DNA from: Symsagittifera roscoffensis
Lineage: Eukaryota; Xenacoelomorpha; Acoela; Convolutidae
DNA length: 64,000 nt
Reading direction: 5' to 3'
Assembly (NCBI RefSeq): GCF_963678635.1
Contig: NC_087067.1
Location: 51,016,233-51,080,232 of the forward strand
Shown here: piece after piece, positions 51,088-63,473 of the stretch
Position numbering within the stretch: the first letter of the stretch is position 1
Layout: each line of letters begins with the position of its first letter
The notes under the pieces: model-generated
The model's input: the letters and a program-made list of their open reading frames with translations, nothing else
Databases searched by the model: none
Told to the model about the DNA's origin: nothing
Program-made: the position numbers and the translations under genes

Positions 51088-53121
51088 AACACACTTGGAA
51101 ATGCAGACAACGAAACGAATGCAAACAACAGTTTAGTTTGTTCACAAATTCAAGTCCATGACAACACCAGCTTTACAATATACCCAAAAAGCCATATCTA
51201 AACCATTCTATAAGTGAAAAGTATAATAAATCATAATATAATTGTGTCTGTGTTGTGTTCAACTAATTTTGAATGTCAAATATCCTAAAATCGAAAATAA
51301 TATATTTACATAATTACTTCATCATCCAATGTTTATTTTCATTTTAAAAGTATAAATGAACGAAGTGTGTTTTTTATTTAGTTTGTGTTGTGTCAGTGAA
51401 TTGTGAAGACACTTATTTTTTTAAGGAAAAAGTCTGATAAGTTGTTCATGCTGAAATTGGTATTTCGACGTTTGGCTTTTGATACCTTTTGAAAGGTCAA
51501 TTTATATGCTACTAAAAAAATTGTGTGTGATAAAAGGATCTGAACGAAGAATTAGAAGTTGGCTATATTTGAGAGTCATAGTAAAATGGGCAAATAGGAA
51601 AAAAAATTTTGAAAAATTTGTTCTGATTTTTTTTGCAGATTTTTAGATTACCAAAATGGTGCTAAATACTCCAAAAACTAACTTTGCTCGAGTAAAACAA
51701 AGGTTTCAGGGCTTAAATAAGCTATTGTAAGCCTGCACGCTGACCTTATTAGTTCGAAGTTCGACCAAAAATCAAAAATTTCAAACATGTTTCTCGACAC
51801 TGAGAAAAAATATTCGAAATTTATTAATGTCGTTTGAATTATGACTAAAAGGGCTTTAATATGATATATAACTTGACCCATTCCGATGATAACCAGATTT
51901 TGCAGGAAATAGTAAAAACGAAATAAAACTTCTCTTGTTTTACAAAAGTGTTGAAATAGTTTTGCAGCCATTGAACCAGTACTCTTTGCGTAATTTCTGA
52001 TTGACTGGAAAAAGTTGAAAGTGATCGTTTTTCTGGTAGAGATTTAGGCCTAATTTTGACAATTAAATTGCACTCTGTTTTACATTTCAAGCTCAATCCG
52101 CTTTTCCGGATAGTTTGAAGCAGCAAGTTGTGTTCGAATAAATGCGTTCTTTTCATTTTTGCTATAAATTTTGAAATTGATTGGTAACTCAGCCGTTTTA
52201 AACGTTTTTTTTGTTGAGTTCATTATTACTTTGCCAACGGAACATTGGCTGTGCTTACTCCATAATTGTTCGCATCTAGACATAACTATCAAAAGAAGCA
52301 AATGTCTTTCGACGAATTTACAAAGATCATATTCCGTGTGCAAAAATGATGCTTTATTAGCTGAATAACCTCACTTTGGATAAGATTCCATTCTGATATT
52401 GATGTTTTTGCCGACATTATAATCATGTAGCTATTGGCGATAAGTTAGTTTTTAGTTAGTTGTGGTTTCAAATTTATCGTTTTAAAGTGTTAATGAACGA
52501 AGTGTAGTGCTATTACTTAAAGATTTTTTTAAAGAAACACTGTTAACATTTGTCTACGCGTAATTTTTTATTTTAATGTTTTGACTTTTAATTTATTATG
52601 GTCACTTTGAAGGCATATAAGGAAATTGGCGTTTTTGCTCATTTTGAAAGTTTGGAAATTTCTTATTCCTCGAGTTCATTAACACCTTTTCCAACCGTCA
52701 ATGTATTTGCTAATATTTATTTACTGAAATTTCCGATATTTAATTTTCTGTTTTCACGAATTTGTACTTTTTGATAAATTTGAATAATTATTGATGCATT
52801 AATGAATAATACGTTGAAAAACAGCCACTGAAGATCATACGACGGGAGCTATATCTAATTTGTTTATATTTGTTCGGAAAAAGTTCGTGCTCAAAGTTAT
52901 TTAAAAATTGTTCATAAAGATCTCTTTTCGTTGAAACAGTACTCGCAACGCATCATACAAAAGTGTTACGGAGCCTAGCACAGACAATAACTTAGGAAGG
53001 TTAGTGTGTGGTTTTTAGAAACCCTTGAGTGTCATGTAAAATAAATATATTATTCAGAATTAGCAAATAATTTGTCATAGGTTTACTTTTTCAGACATCA
53101 AATATGACATGATAACTTAAA
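51088..53121. other. Intergenic region between KDM1B-like and SYF2-like genes
   Basis: About 2 kb. It contains the KDM1B polyadenylation signal and presumably the SYF2 promoter. No further gene; the minus-strand frames at 51678-52343 overlap one another and look like AT-rich shadows. A TTTTTCAG acceptor-like site at 53085-53093, shortly before the SYF2 start, could end a 5' UTR intron. Confidence 0.35.
51225..51230 (+). terminator. Polyadenylation signal of the KDM1B-like gene
   Basis: AATAAA in the 3' flank, 138 bases after the stop codon; it is the first canonical signal downstream. Confidence 0.5.
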
Positions 53122-53550
53122 ATGACTGATTTTTTCTCCCTCCCAAAACCCTTTGAGCCTCTGTGTGACTATGAAGAAAGCGACTCAGAGTCAGAAAACG
53201 AGGAATCCACAGAACAACAAAAATCAACCACCCAATCTACAGTGCAATCGAGTGATGATGTATCAGAAATTGATAATGTAGAAGCATCATTAGCTGAACA
53301 AAATGTGAGCAAAAAAGAAGACGATAACACGACAGCGATGAGTGATAAAGAAGAAGATGAAGATAGCGACGATGATCAAAGTGATAATGATGACATCACA
53401 GAAGAACCATGTGAGAACTCTGGAACCCACAGCTTGCAAAATGTTTCTAATGCTCAACAGACAGAATTAAAAGGGCAATCGGGCTCAGCTTCATTTTCGA
53501 AGAAATCTTATTTCCAGCTGAAAGCGAAGGAGATACAGACTTCGTCTAAG
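53122..53550 (+). CDS. SYF2: SYF2-like exon 1 (acidic N-terminus)
   Basis: ATG in AAAATGACT, donor AAG|GTCAGT. 143 residues, low complexity, acidic, ending in a basic FSKKSYFQLKAKEI segment. Confidence 0.78.
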
Positions 53551-54557
53551 GTCAGTAGATAGTTTAAGCTAAATGTACTTTCCTTTTTTAATTAAACCCC
53601 CGTCCTGCTCAATGCAGGATCAGCCGTGGCGGAGGGTGATTCATCCATTTCACCACAGTCGGTCCGGTCCTACCTTGAGGATGCGGATGACACTGGGACA
53701 CCTCCAACTGTGACCGAAGTGGGGTTCGAACGCATGACCCTCGTGTTGAGAAACGTGTGCCTAATCCACTCAGTCGCGGTTGCTCCCACTTGGCCACTTC
53801 CCTTCCCTTCGGTTTCACTTTTTATATCGAATTTTCACTGAGTGTATTTGATAACAATGCAGGCTATATCATTTCTGGTAATACAATTCCGAATGAAACT
53901 CGATTCTCAACGTTTTTCAGAGTTAAGTAGATTAATAGCGCCGTAATATAGAATAAAGGGTCAGCTGAAATGTTCGCTTAACTAAAAAACGGCGTGACTG
54001 TGACCAACTGAAGAATTTAACAACTGCTTTAATTACTAAAATCCACCAATTTTCTATCAATTTGAAATTAATCCGGGTAGCCTTATTCTCATAGAAAAAG
54101 GTTTTGTACAAACTTTGGCATTTATGTTTGAAGTGCCAAATTAACTTTTTCCCCGACCTGCAATTTTTGACAATTAATTTTTCGTTCATGTTATCCGATT
54201 TTTACAAAGTTTTGCATGCTTACTACTAAATAGACTGACAAATATATTTGGTCTGCATACTTGACATTGCAAAACCCCTCGTTACAACTTGAAGTTGATT
54301 CTTATGTGAGGTGGGGGAAAAGGAAAAGAGCCGCCAATTTGATTTAAGATTGCTCGTTATTTCAGGTGGCGGCTGTTCCCAATTCCTCTCTAGAGATCAG
54401 AGACAAGTTGCGTCAGTTGGAGATGATGAAGAACAGTGCGAGGAAGTTGAATCACGAGGCGGTGGTGGAGGAGGACAGAGTGAAGAGACAGCCGGCCAAC
54501 TGGCAGGCACTGCAGAAGAAGAACGACTGGCTCCTCTATGAGGACGAGCGCAAAAAG
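53122..54557 (+). CDS. SYF2: SYF2-like pre-mRNA splicing factor, first two coding exons
   Basis: Exons 53122-53550 and 54366-54557 are joined in phase 0 by a GT-AG intron. The first encodes a 143-residue acidic Ser/Glu/Asp-rich N-terminus beginning MTDFFSLPKPFEP. The second holds the recognisable SYF2 core: KLRQLEMMKNSARKLNHEAV, VEEDRVKRQPANW and the Trp-containing segment before KK. SYF2 is a spliceosome component of the NineTeen-associated/intron-binding group and acts in the nucleus. The last two-thirds of the family domain must lie beyond the window. The next intron received retroelement copy 2 (54917 onward), in opposite orientation. Confidence 0.85.
53610..53815 (-). repeat. tRNA-derived SINE in SYF2 intron 1
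   Basis: On the minus strand CGACTGAGTGGATTAGGC (A-box region) and GCGTTCGAACCCC (B-box) are spaced as in a tRNA, followed by a body with GGAGGTGTCCCAGTGTCATC and GAGCAGGACGGGG. It differs from the SINE types elsewhere in the window. Confidence 0.75.
54307..54333. repeat. Solo MITE end
   Basis: GAGGTGGGGGAAAAGGAAAA then GAGCC matches the terminal inverted repeat of the MITE at 40051-40250. The partner end is not seen nearby. It lies just before the SYF2 exon 2 acceptor. Confidence 0.6.
54366..54557 (+). CDS. SYF2: SYF2-like exon 2 (conserved core)
   Basis: Acceptor ATTTCAG, donor AAG|GTGACA, 64 codons. Carries ARKLNHEAVVEED, the family hallmark. Confidence 0.9.
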
Positions 54558-54916
54558 GTGACACAACAACACCACATAACACAACTTTCCATATGACTGC
54601 TAGTTTTTCGAAGTAGTTGAAGTAATGCACTGCACTGTTCATAAATATGCAGCAGCATTTTTTTGGGCCAGATTGAAGAATGAGTGGGTTCTCATTATTG
54701 GTGGGGGTATATCTTGCTGTGTTTTATACTTTTTAACCTGTCTTATAACGTGTTAGCAAGTGTCTTATAACGTGTTAGACTTTATCTCTAAACAACTTTG
54801 TTTCTTTCCTTCAACATATTTCGGCTCTGTTTCTTTCACCCCAATCCCCCCACCCCCCCACCTACGCATTGGGGATGGGAGGAAAAAAAGCCCGTATTTT
54901 GAGCACGTGATTTTTG

Positions 54917-55326
54917 TGAGTTATGTTCGATGGGTATAACTCATAGAGTAATTTCGGATAGGGTACACCGTCTGCTCGTCACGCTATCTTATTTTCGGCC
55001 GGATAGATTCGTGCAACTTCTTAGTCTAATACCGATCCTAATCTTACTCTTATACTATCTAGTCTCAGGTTGTTTAACTAGTCTCTGCTAGGCTCAATAG
55101 ATCTAGGGTATACTGGTTTATTGCGGCTGCTGAAGTACTCGGGAGAGTTCAACTAATTTCTAAGTTAAATTCAAATCTCTCTGGTGCTGAAATTACAAGT
55201 AATTTCAGCACTTACAAATAAGTGGATTGTTAGTTAGATGGATCATGATTGGTTAATATTAAATACTTTACATTGGTAAAATATCTAATTTATCCAATCA
55301 TAAAATGTAGTTTAGATCAGGTTCCA
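54917..55326 (-). repeat. 3' LTR of copy 2
   Basis: 410 bp with TG..CA ends; the inner boundary context ACCCGGATGGG is identical to copy 1. Six of the ~14 differences from copy 1 cluster in the last 23 bases. Confidence 0.93.
55184..55211 (-). promoter_or_regulatory. LTR stem-loop, perfectly paired version
   Basis: GTGCTGAAATTA and TAATTTCAGCAC flank a 4-base loop. The single G:U of copy 1 is A:U here, so pairing is preserved. Confidence 0.6.
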
Positions 55327-56918
55327 CCCATCCGGGTTTTACAGAGTTTTTTAGAATAGTTTTTCTGCAATTCGAAAGATGGATGATGGACGTTGGTATT
55401 TGGCGAACATCTTATTTCTTCTGGGTTTTCTTATTAGAGAAGTCCCAGATTCAATCATTGTGTCTTCTCAAGACAACGACTGGGTTTTCGCAACAAACTC
55501 AAATCTGATTTCAGAATGGTTGGCTATGTCAGGTTTTTCTGTTTCATTGGTGAGAACTTCTTTGTGTTTGACCTTGTCTGGGAATGGCGTGGAGATTGTG
55601 CGTGGAGGGGATGCCTGGTTACTCGGATCTGTACGTATACTTGAACATCGAGGTGGTCATTGGTCTAGTTCAATGAAGTCCTTTTCTGCGAAGTCAAGTC
55701 GTACTCTAAATCCTTTGAGTTGTGATTGTGGGCGGCGTATTGATTGTAGTTGGCCATTCTTTCTCGAGTGTAGTAGGGTCGTTTTGTCTTTGGATGTTCG
55801 TCCTTGGTGTTGTATTCTGATCTATGTATTGCATAATGTAATTTACATTTTATAAAACTTTTATTAGTTTAATATTTTTTAATTATGATTTTAGTTAGTT
55901 GTTTTCACAAAAGCTTTTTGTTTTAGTTCAGTTATTTTGAAGAGTTACTCACCCTTGAGTAGCTCTTATTAAAAATAGGAGTGTGGTCACAAAGCGTGGA
56001 TGTAGCACGGTGGGTTAGGCCGGCTATAGCATGCTCAGGACGTCCTTCCTGGTGGGTTAGGCCAGGAGTGGGAGTATGATTGCATGCGGTTTTTGTGAGA
56101 GGTCCTGTTATGTGACAACGTTTTATGTTGGGTTTGTTGTGGTTTTTCTTATGTTTTGTTGGTTGTGTCCTTTTTTCAAAAATCAAATTGTTTGTGGTAT
56201 GGGTTTGTCTTTCGACTTTTTTGTGTTTTATTATTTCTTTCTTAGACTTTATAATAGTCTTCAAAAGAATAAATTATCCAGTTTTAAACTGGGTTAATCC
56301 GGTTTGGGTACCGTTGGTTTCCTTTTCTTAGTCATGCTGTTATGCTATGTGTTGTGGTGTTTAGTAAGCTGCATTGGTTAGTTTTGTTTAGTATATAATT
56401 CCTTTCCAACCGGGTTAAAGTAAAGTTTGAAACATGTTATCTTGTGTTAGAGTTATCGAGTGTGAAAGCTTGGAACTGAAATTCATTACTTTAAACAATT
56501 CTTCGTGGGCGAGCTGTGCGAGTTTGGATAGAATTTTTATGCGAGTGAATGAAAATATCAAAAGGTTAGTACTGCTTTTGCTTCTTATGAATTTACTACA
56601 TAGGATTTTAATTTTACTGCTAGTTGTTGGGGGAAATTAAGTTACAAATTTCCATCATTATTAGATTTACTGCTGGTGGGGGAAAAATCTATAAATTAAT
56701 TTACTGCATTGGTATTATATTTATTTAATTGTTGGTGCAAAAATTTAATAGGGTCTTAAACAGTTTTGAAGAAGTTTGCTTTTTTTTTTTATTTTTCTTT
56801 TGTGAATTTTTCAGATGATCTAGGATGAAGGCTAAAATTCTAAAGAAAACATGGATAAAGAATGGTGAGTTTCTAATGTTTGAATTAATTAGTAATATGT
56901 ATAATTCATACTTACCAG
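55327..56918 (-). other. 3' non-coding region of copy 2
   Basis: Counterpart of 35300-36914. On the + strand (antisense to the element) open frames at 55379-55855 (158 codons), 56125-56331 (68) and 56434-56640 (68) correspond to those in copy 1. The AGGACGTCCT/GCATGCTC palindrome cluster is retained at 55995-56075. Confidence 0.45.
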
Positions 56919-58728
56919 TTAGTCGTCGGGGAAGAAACCGTGGGGGAAAATGTCGTGGATGAGATCTGAAGTTGTTAGTAGTTTGGCTAATATGCGGATG
57001 ATATTTTTAGTTTGAAGCAGTGGCCAAAGCAATTGAAGTGCCTTAATGGTGGTTAGTTCTTCAGTGCCAACTGCAAATTCATAAGGTGTGTTTTGGATTA
57101 GATTATATAATTTGTGGTTGAATTTAGTGTTATGGATGAATTCTAAAATGGGGATTTCTATAGGTTGTACAAACTCGTGTGGGATGAGGAAGGGTCGGGA
57201 TTCTTCTGCGTTGAAGGTCTTGGTGATGGGACAAAAGATATACATTTGGGTTATGGGATCATAATTTCGAAGAATACCATGAAGGTTAGTATCTTTTATT
57301 GCAATATGTGAAGTTAAGAAAGAATGGTGAGGTGTATTTGGAATTGATGAATTGAAAACGATGGTGTGGTTGTCTGGAGGGAGTGTGTAGGTCAAAGTGA
57401 TTTTGGATGAAACGATAATAAGTATATGTGTGTGTTTGTTTAGTGCGCAACATAATATCGTGTGAGCAGTGCAAATCTCTTTCATGTGGTGCAAGGAAAC
57501 GAAAGGTTAGTGAAAATATTTGGAAGCGTTCTTTAAAACTTTCGTAGGCTTGCGTGTTTGTTAGTGCTTCTGAGATAATGTGGTCAAACTTGCGATCGAA
57601 GATATTCAGTGTAAATACATATGGTGTTTTAATGAAAAATTTCTCGGTGATTTGTGGGTTAGCGAAGCGATCGTCGTCTAAGAATTGATCTTGGTTAGTT
57701 CTGATGATGTTATGATTGTAATATTCTAGTGTATATTCATTAGCTCGGGGTGCAGTGTGTGTTTTTAGTGACTTTTTGTATCCAATGTAAGTAAATTGTC
57801 TAGGTGTTATTGGTGTAGTGAGTCGATATAGCATGTCCTTATTTCGTTCTATATCGATATGAGTGTTAGATAAAGGTAAGCAAAGGGGATTTGTAAAATG
57901 ATAATATGAGGTCCAAGGAAGGGTAGGCATTAAAACGTATTCGTCTACAAAGTTACGTGTCTCGTTAGTGTCATGAGGGGTGTTTAAGGTGTATTGTGGA
58001 AATGAGGGTAAGGTGATAGCTAAAAATTCTTTTGTGTTAGTGTGTTGTGGATGGTTGATATATTCACGGGCTGTTCCTGGTTTCGCTGGGAAAGGATGGT
58101 TGGGGAACTTCCTTTTAAAAGTGCGGTAAGCTCTATTAGTGCTGAGTGAAGATACAGTAGTTGTGGATGATGGTGCTAATGAATCAGTATAATTTGAAGA
58201 GGGTGTAGGGGTAGGAGGGTTGGATGAATCTATTGTGGATGAGATTTGGTTTATGGTTGGGGTGTCAAGGTGATAGGATTGTTGTTGTAGGGTAATGAAA
58301 TTATCTAGTTCTGGGGAGATTCGGGGGGTGTCTGAAGAATGAGATGATTGGTTTGAGTGAAGTGAGGAGTAGGTTGGAGTGACTTGGGAAGCATAAGAGG
58401 GTGTAGAATTGGTTGGGTCAGGGTTATTTGGTAGTATGGGTTGAAAAGGGGGTTGGGAAAAATTTAAGGGATTGGTGTGAAAATTATTTGATGGAGATGG
58501 TTCAGAGTCGGCAAATTCATCGGGGGTTTCAATATTCGGGTTATTGAGTTGTGAGATGGAGTATAAAACTGAGATGTGTGAATTAGTATCGGAATTCATG
58601 CCGGATGTTACATTACTGGATGGGAAATCGGGTGGCGGAAAAGCAAAAAGTGGTATTATTGGGATTGGAGTGGTGAGGTTGGTTGGGTGGGAATTTGATC
58701 GGTGTAGGGATCCAAGTTGTCGGCTCAT
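56919..58728 (-). pseudogene. ORF-X of copy 2, frameshifted
   Basis: The first 478 or so residues run in one frame from ATG 58728. A single-base insertion near 57300, relative to copy 1, moves the last ~130 residues into another frame, ending at 56919. Away from the break the two copies are nearly identical, with many silent changes. The start again shares ATGA with the env stop. Confidence 0.85.
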
Positions 58729-61335
58729 CGTGGGCTAAAAAAATTATTATTTTGAGACTGAAAAGCGGTGGTATGGGGTTGTTCTATAATTTGTTCATAA
58801 GTATTTTCATCTTGTGAGTGGTGTGGCATTATATGTTGGATGGGACTTTGTGATATGGTTGGTCTAAAATTATTATGTGTTATGGCTAAATTTCGAAAAT
58901 TACGTGGGACTAGGGATAATGGATGGTTATGTGGTAGGGGTGGTAACTGTGGTGCTGTTGGTGTTGTGTCTGCATTGTTATGTTCTTCGTCGTATGTGTT
59001 CTGTCTTGTTGCTATTTTTGTGTTATATTCTTTTATTTGTGCGTCTAAAAGAATTTTGTTTATAGATGTAGAAAATATTCCAAAAAATCCTGCAAATAGT
59101 ATGCGTGCTACACTTGCTTGTCTATTGACTTGTGTGTGTATAGCACATGTGTTATAGATTCCTTTTAAGAGTGAAAAAAGAAATCCAATAAAGTTAAACA
59201 TTGCGTATAAAATAGTTAGTTTTTCTAAGATGTAGTAGGGCCATCCTAGAAAATCAAGAATTTCATTCTTGAGTGTAACAAAGCTAAAAATATTGATAGG
59301 TGATATATCTTGGGGACGGTATTTTTCACCGTTTAGATATATATAATCTTTAATGTCTTTAAAATATCCGCTATAGTCTTGCGTATAGATGTCTGCAAAT
59401 CCTGCGGTTTCGGCAAGTTTGCGTAAGTTTTGGTCAATTGATTGTCTTTGTATTGTGTCCATTTGTGTTAATAATTCCTGGAATTGTTGTGTTCTAATGT
59501 GATGTTGAATATCTGATTTTGAGTATATTCCTATTGATTGTACGTCTATATTTGGGTTTCGAGCGATAGCGCGAATGCTTTCTGGTGAAAATTTTTTGAG
59601 TGATTGCATTAATGTGGGATATGGGGTGAGAAGGTAATATTTATCTTCATCAGGGTTTAGTTGTACTACGTTGTGGCTATTTTCTGATCCACATGGAACT
59701 GCGGTATCCCAGAAATAGGTTCTTCGTGAAAGTGTGTCAACGAAATGTACTTTATTCTTATAAAAGATAGGGATTCTTTTATAGCATCGTTTATCTTCAA
59801 AAACGTATAGTGGTGATACTTTTTTAGTAAAAGTATAAAACCATAAGATGTTTCCTTCATAGTCTAAAAAATTTGATCTATTTCCTGATAGTAAATATCC
59901 TGCGTAGGGTATTTTTAATACTGCTAGTGCAAGTGATTGTAATATTTGTGTTCTTTCTAATTCGCATAGTTGGTGTAATGTTTCTAATTCGGAGAGTGAC
60001 ATTTCTTGAAAAATTCGGCTAATCGTGTAGTCTAGTTTCTAAGTGAATATCATAGTGGATATTACCAAAATATGTACTATTCATTAGTGATAGTTCTTGT
60101 AAACGTGTGCTTTGATCGTCTTGGGGCCTTAAATGTCCACCAGGTTGACCTGTATTCTTTTGAAAATTAACTGGTATATATGATGTTCCTTCGTTTAGGG
60201 GATGACTTGTGGCGTATGGGTCGACTTTTATTTTTCCAGTGGTCATGTCGAATCCATTTTCGTATTCAACTAATATTTCAGAGTATTGTGTTTTGTGAAG
60301 TGGGTTTCTGTATTTACATGCAAGTTCTGTTTCTTGATATATTTGAAAACGTGTTAATTTATTTTCTATATTATGAATGTTTCGAAAATTAGAACTTGTT
60401 TTTCGTAATGGATTTACTTGTTCATATGGTATTGATTGTATAAAATATTTTTCGTGAAATTTTATCATACGAGCGTGTATTTTTGCTACTTGAAATGTTG
60501 TACATGTGTCTTCGGGGAACCAAACAATTGTTGCTTGTGTTCTGGTTGTAGGGTCGCAATAACCTTGGTCGTTTTTACAAGGTAATCTAATTCCTTGATA
60601 AATCATTGTGTTGTCTGATAAATCTCGTGTGAGTTGTATTTTTTCGAGTTGTATTTTCCAATCGAAAAACATTATTTCTTGGTATCCTTTATTTTTTGTG
60701 TCTGCTTTGCAGTTTGATGGGTCATTTATACCAATGTGTGGTATCCAGTGTTTATCGTGCATGTCATAGGTTAATCGTCCGTGTGCGCCGTTGTATGGGT
60801 ATTTTTCATCTAATTTTATATGTCCTTGATATCTTTCAAGTTCTGCTTGATGTACAGAATCTGAAAAAACTTGGAAATATACTAAATTTCTATCTGTGTT
60901 TTTATTTTTTGTGATGTTTAGTCGGAGTAACTCGTTTTTACAATCTTCGGGATTGAGATGTAAAAGTCGTTCTATATTACTCTGGTAGAATGATTCATGG
61001 TCAAGTCGGTTTTTATTTCCGTTTGAGACTTGTGAACAATGTACTTTCTTTTCAGAAAATGTTGCTGTGAATTTATATCCTATAACTGTAGTTGCTCGGG
61101 CTTTTGAATAAAGTGTTGCTATGACATTTGTAGTTTCTATGGCTTGGGGTTCTGTTTCGCACTGTGATACTTGATTTATTGCATACTTGTGTAGTGTTTT
61201 TTGTTCGTTTTCTTCACAATCGTAATGTGTTACTAATAAATCTTGGGGTCCTGTGCGGGGAGAAGGGTTTATGTTTTGATTTGAGATTACTAGAAAAAGG
61301 AGTTGGAGAAAAATTAATAATTTTAGAATATACAT
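58725..61335 (-). pseudogene. Envelope-like gene of copy 2, frameshifted
   Basis: The signal peptide and ectodomain N-terminus are open from 61335 to 60019, and the remainder from 60002 to 58725. Compared with copy 1, five bases are missing near 60030-60045, which breaks the frame. The C-terminal hydrophobic segments and tail are retained. Confidence 0.88.
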
Positions 61336-62456
61336 GTGTATGATAATCCTGAGTATGGGTTATAAAATGTGATGTAACCAATTGTTTTTTTGGTATATCT
61401 GTCGTATTTATATATTACTTCAGTGGTTATAAATGGTGGTGGTAGTGATTGAGCTGTTATGTTTGGTGGGTTTAATGGGTAGGGATGTTGAGTAATGTTG
61501 TTTAATTTAACTGTGATTTCAAACTTTAATTGTAAACTGTTTTGTTGGAGTATTTGGATATTGTGATCACGGATATCGTCGTGAATGTCTTGTCGGTATT
61601 GTAATCTATTAAGTGCCCAGTTGTGGAGGCGATTACTTTCTAGATGTTGTCCAAATAATGGTGGAGGGGCTGTAAATGTATTCCAATCTAGTCTTAAAGG
61701 GATATTTGTTGATGATTGTTCTCGATATCTGGCGTCGAGATTATTTGGAAAATTTAAGTTAAAAGGTGGTGGTGAAATCTGGCTTATTGATGGTGTTGAT
61801 GGTAGTGATAATGTTTCTGGTAGTGATGAGGATGTTGTTGTATCCGTAGAAATATCTATTGGATCATTGACTAAATTTAATTCACCTTGTGTAAATGAAT
61901 GTGTTGTCCAATATGGTAGTCGTGATGCCTGGTTTGGGGGGTTAAAGGGATTTTCACGTATTTGTTCAGATGTTGGTGTTGAACCTAAGTAATCTGATGG
62001 TAGGCTTGAGGTGCTACGTTGTGAAAGAAGCGTAGGGGTTTCTGGTAATATACCAATGGGGTTTTCTGGAGTGTTTTGTGATGGGGATTGAGGTATATCA
62101 AAATGAACTCGGGGAGTTAGAAAATTCCTGTTCCGTCGAGGATGTATAATTTGTCTATTTATTTCGACTGTATTTTGGTTTTGACTAGGATTTCTTATTC
62201 TACTTAATTCTTGTGGTAGTGTTGGGTATAAGTTATATGTTGGTTCGCTTAGAGGTGCTTGTCGTTGAACTGGTTCTAGTGGTTCTGATAAACGAGCGTG
62301 TCGTTCTTCAAAAGTGTATGGGTTATCTTGAAAGGAAATTCGTGTAGATGTTTTAGGATTATTGGTAGTTGAAGGTGTTGTTGGGTTATCTTGGGATGAT
62401 GTCGGTGAAGACTGACTTGGTGACTTTTGGGTAGCAATTTTTGATAGCTTTTTGGT
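61323..62456 (-). CDS. AUG-less ORF of copy 2 (377 codons)
   Basis: Open from the codon after TAG 62459-62457 to TAA 61325-61323, again with no in-frame Met in the aligned part. It has many third-position differences from copy 1, the same Pro/Ser/Thr-rich N-terminus and the same overlap with the env start. Confidence 0.6.
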   Translation of the reverse strand, partial: TKKLSKIATQKSPSQSSPTSSQDNPTTPSTTNNPKTSTRISFQDNPYTFEERHARLSEPLEPVQRQAPLSEPTYNLYPTLPQELSRIRNPSQNQNTVEINRQIIHPRRNRNFLTPRVHFDIPQSPSQNTPENPIGILPETPTLLSQRSTSSLPSDYLGSTPTSEQIRENPFNPPNQASRLPYWTTHSFTQGELNLVNDPIDISTDTTTSSSLPETLSLPSTPSISQISPPPFNLNFPNNLDARYREQSSTNIPLRLDWNTFTAPPPLFGQHLESNRLHNWALNRLQYRQDIHDDIRDHNIQILQQNSLQLKFEITVKLNNITQHPYPLNPPNITAQSLPPPFITTEVIYKYDRYTKKTIGYITFYNPYSGLSYTCIF

Positions 62457-62476
62457 CTATTCTTTTAGTGAAAAAG

Positions 62477-62653
62477 TTAATGTTTATTAAAGTATTCTTC
62501 TAAGAAAAGAATTAGGAGGATTGTTGCTAGAGCGAATGTGATGATTGCTTTCTTTATACATTTGCATATAGTCAAAATGAGGGATGATAGAAATGTTATG
62601 AAAATTACAAATAGTAGAAAAATATCAGTTCTACTGAAAATAGTTCGTATCAT
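62477..62653 (-). CDS. Small membrane protein 2 of copy 2 (58 aa)
   Basis: Counterpart of 29561-29749, with the CKCIKK turn and both hydrophobic segments intact; it stops four residues earlier. Confidence 0.55.
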   Translation of the reverse strand: MIRTIFSRTDIFLLFVIFITFLSSLILTICKCIKKAIITFALATILLILFLEEYFNKH

Positions 62654-62663
62654 TTAGATAATT

Positions 62664-62879
62664 TTATAAATCGTACCTGTGGATATAATCAAGGGTTTTT
62701 GAAAGTTGGAGAAATAGTTCGAATATAGTGTAGAAAATTAAAAAAATATTACAAAAAATGATTAAGAGTATTAGAAAAGATTCAAGGATATCAAAAAGAA
62801 ATATTATGAAAGTTTCAAGTATCGTAAAAAATTGTTTGAGGTTTGTGATAATTTTAGTGACTGTTTGATAGAGGAGCAT
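62664..62879 (-). pseudogene. Small membrane protein 1 of copy 2, C-terminally altered
   Basis: 71 codons. It matches copy 1 to IHRY; then a 1-base deletion brings an early stop and abolishes the ATGA overlap with the next ORF. The hydrophobic core is conserved. Confidence 0.6.
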
Positions 62880-63473
62880 TTAAGAAATGGCTTCGTGATC
62901 GAATATTTTTTGTTGTTTGGGGCAATTTTCAAGTGTGGTCGGATTATTTATTAGTTTTTTGACAAGTGGGTTGAGTTTTGTAAAAAATTGTTGGGGGCAA
63001 TTTTTATGGTGATCGGGAGGTCTTCTTTGTCTTTATTTTCATTTGTCAAATGATCTGGGGTATTTTTGAGATTTTTATACTTTAGGCTAAATAAAATGGT
63101 CGTTCTTTTACTTTAGGCTAATTTAACATATTTGTTTGGGGGGTATTTGAGGGCTGAGTTGGGGAAATATTGTTGATCTTTGGTTTATTAGATAAGGGAG
63201 GGTTATGATATTATGGTGATATTTATTTTAGTTGTCAAGTTGGAGTGGTTTGCTTATTTTTGACCTGGAGGTCGTAGAGTTATAGTTATAGATATGCCTG
63301 GAGTTTAATATTTTTCGTCTAGTTGGTTTGTGTTAAAGTTATAGAAGGTGACGGATTGGATGAATCCTATTGGCTAATTTTGAACTAGAATCGCTGCGTG
63401 TTTATCAGCATGTTATCTTGAAAAATGAAAGTGTGAAATGTTTCAGAGGTGCAAAGATTTTTAAATGTAGAAT
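62880..63473 (-). other. Non-coding spacer of copy 2
   Basis: Aligned with 28737-29333 of copy 1; similar length, with the repeated GCCTAAAGTA-type motif (TACTTTAGGCTAA on the + strand) still visible at 63077-63122. Confidence 0.4.

Noticed and set aside
58840-59157. 105-codon + strand frame, with a counterpart at 33062-33382 (minus) in copy 1
   Set aside because: Antisense of the conserved env C-terminus; its conservation follows from the sense protein.
61585-61992. 135-codon + strand frame inside copy 2
   Set aside because: Antisense shadow of the AUG-less ORF, whose frame is better supported by silent substitutions.
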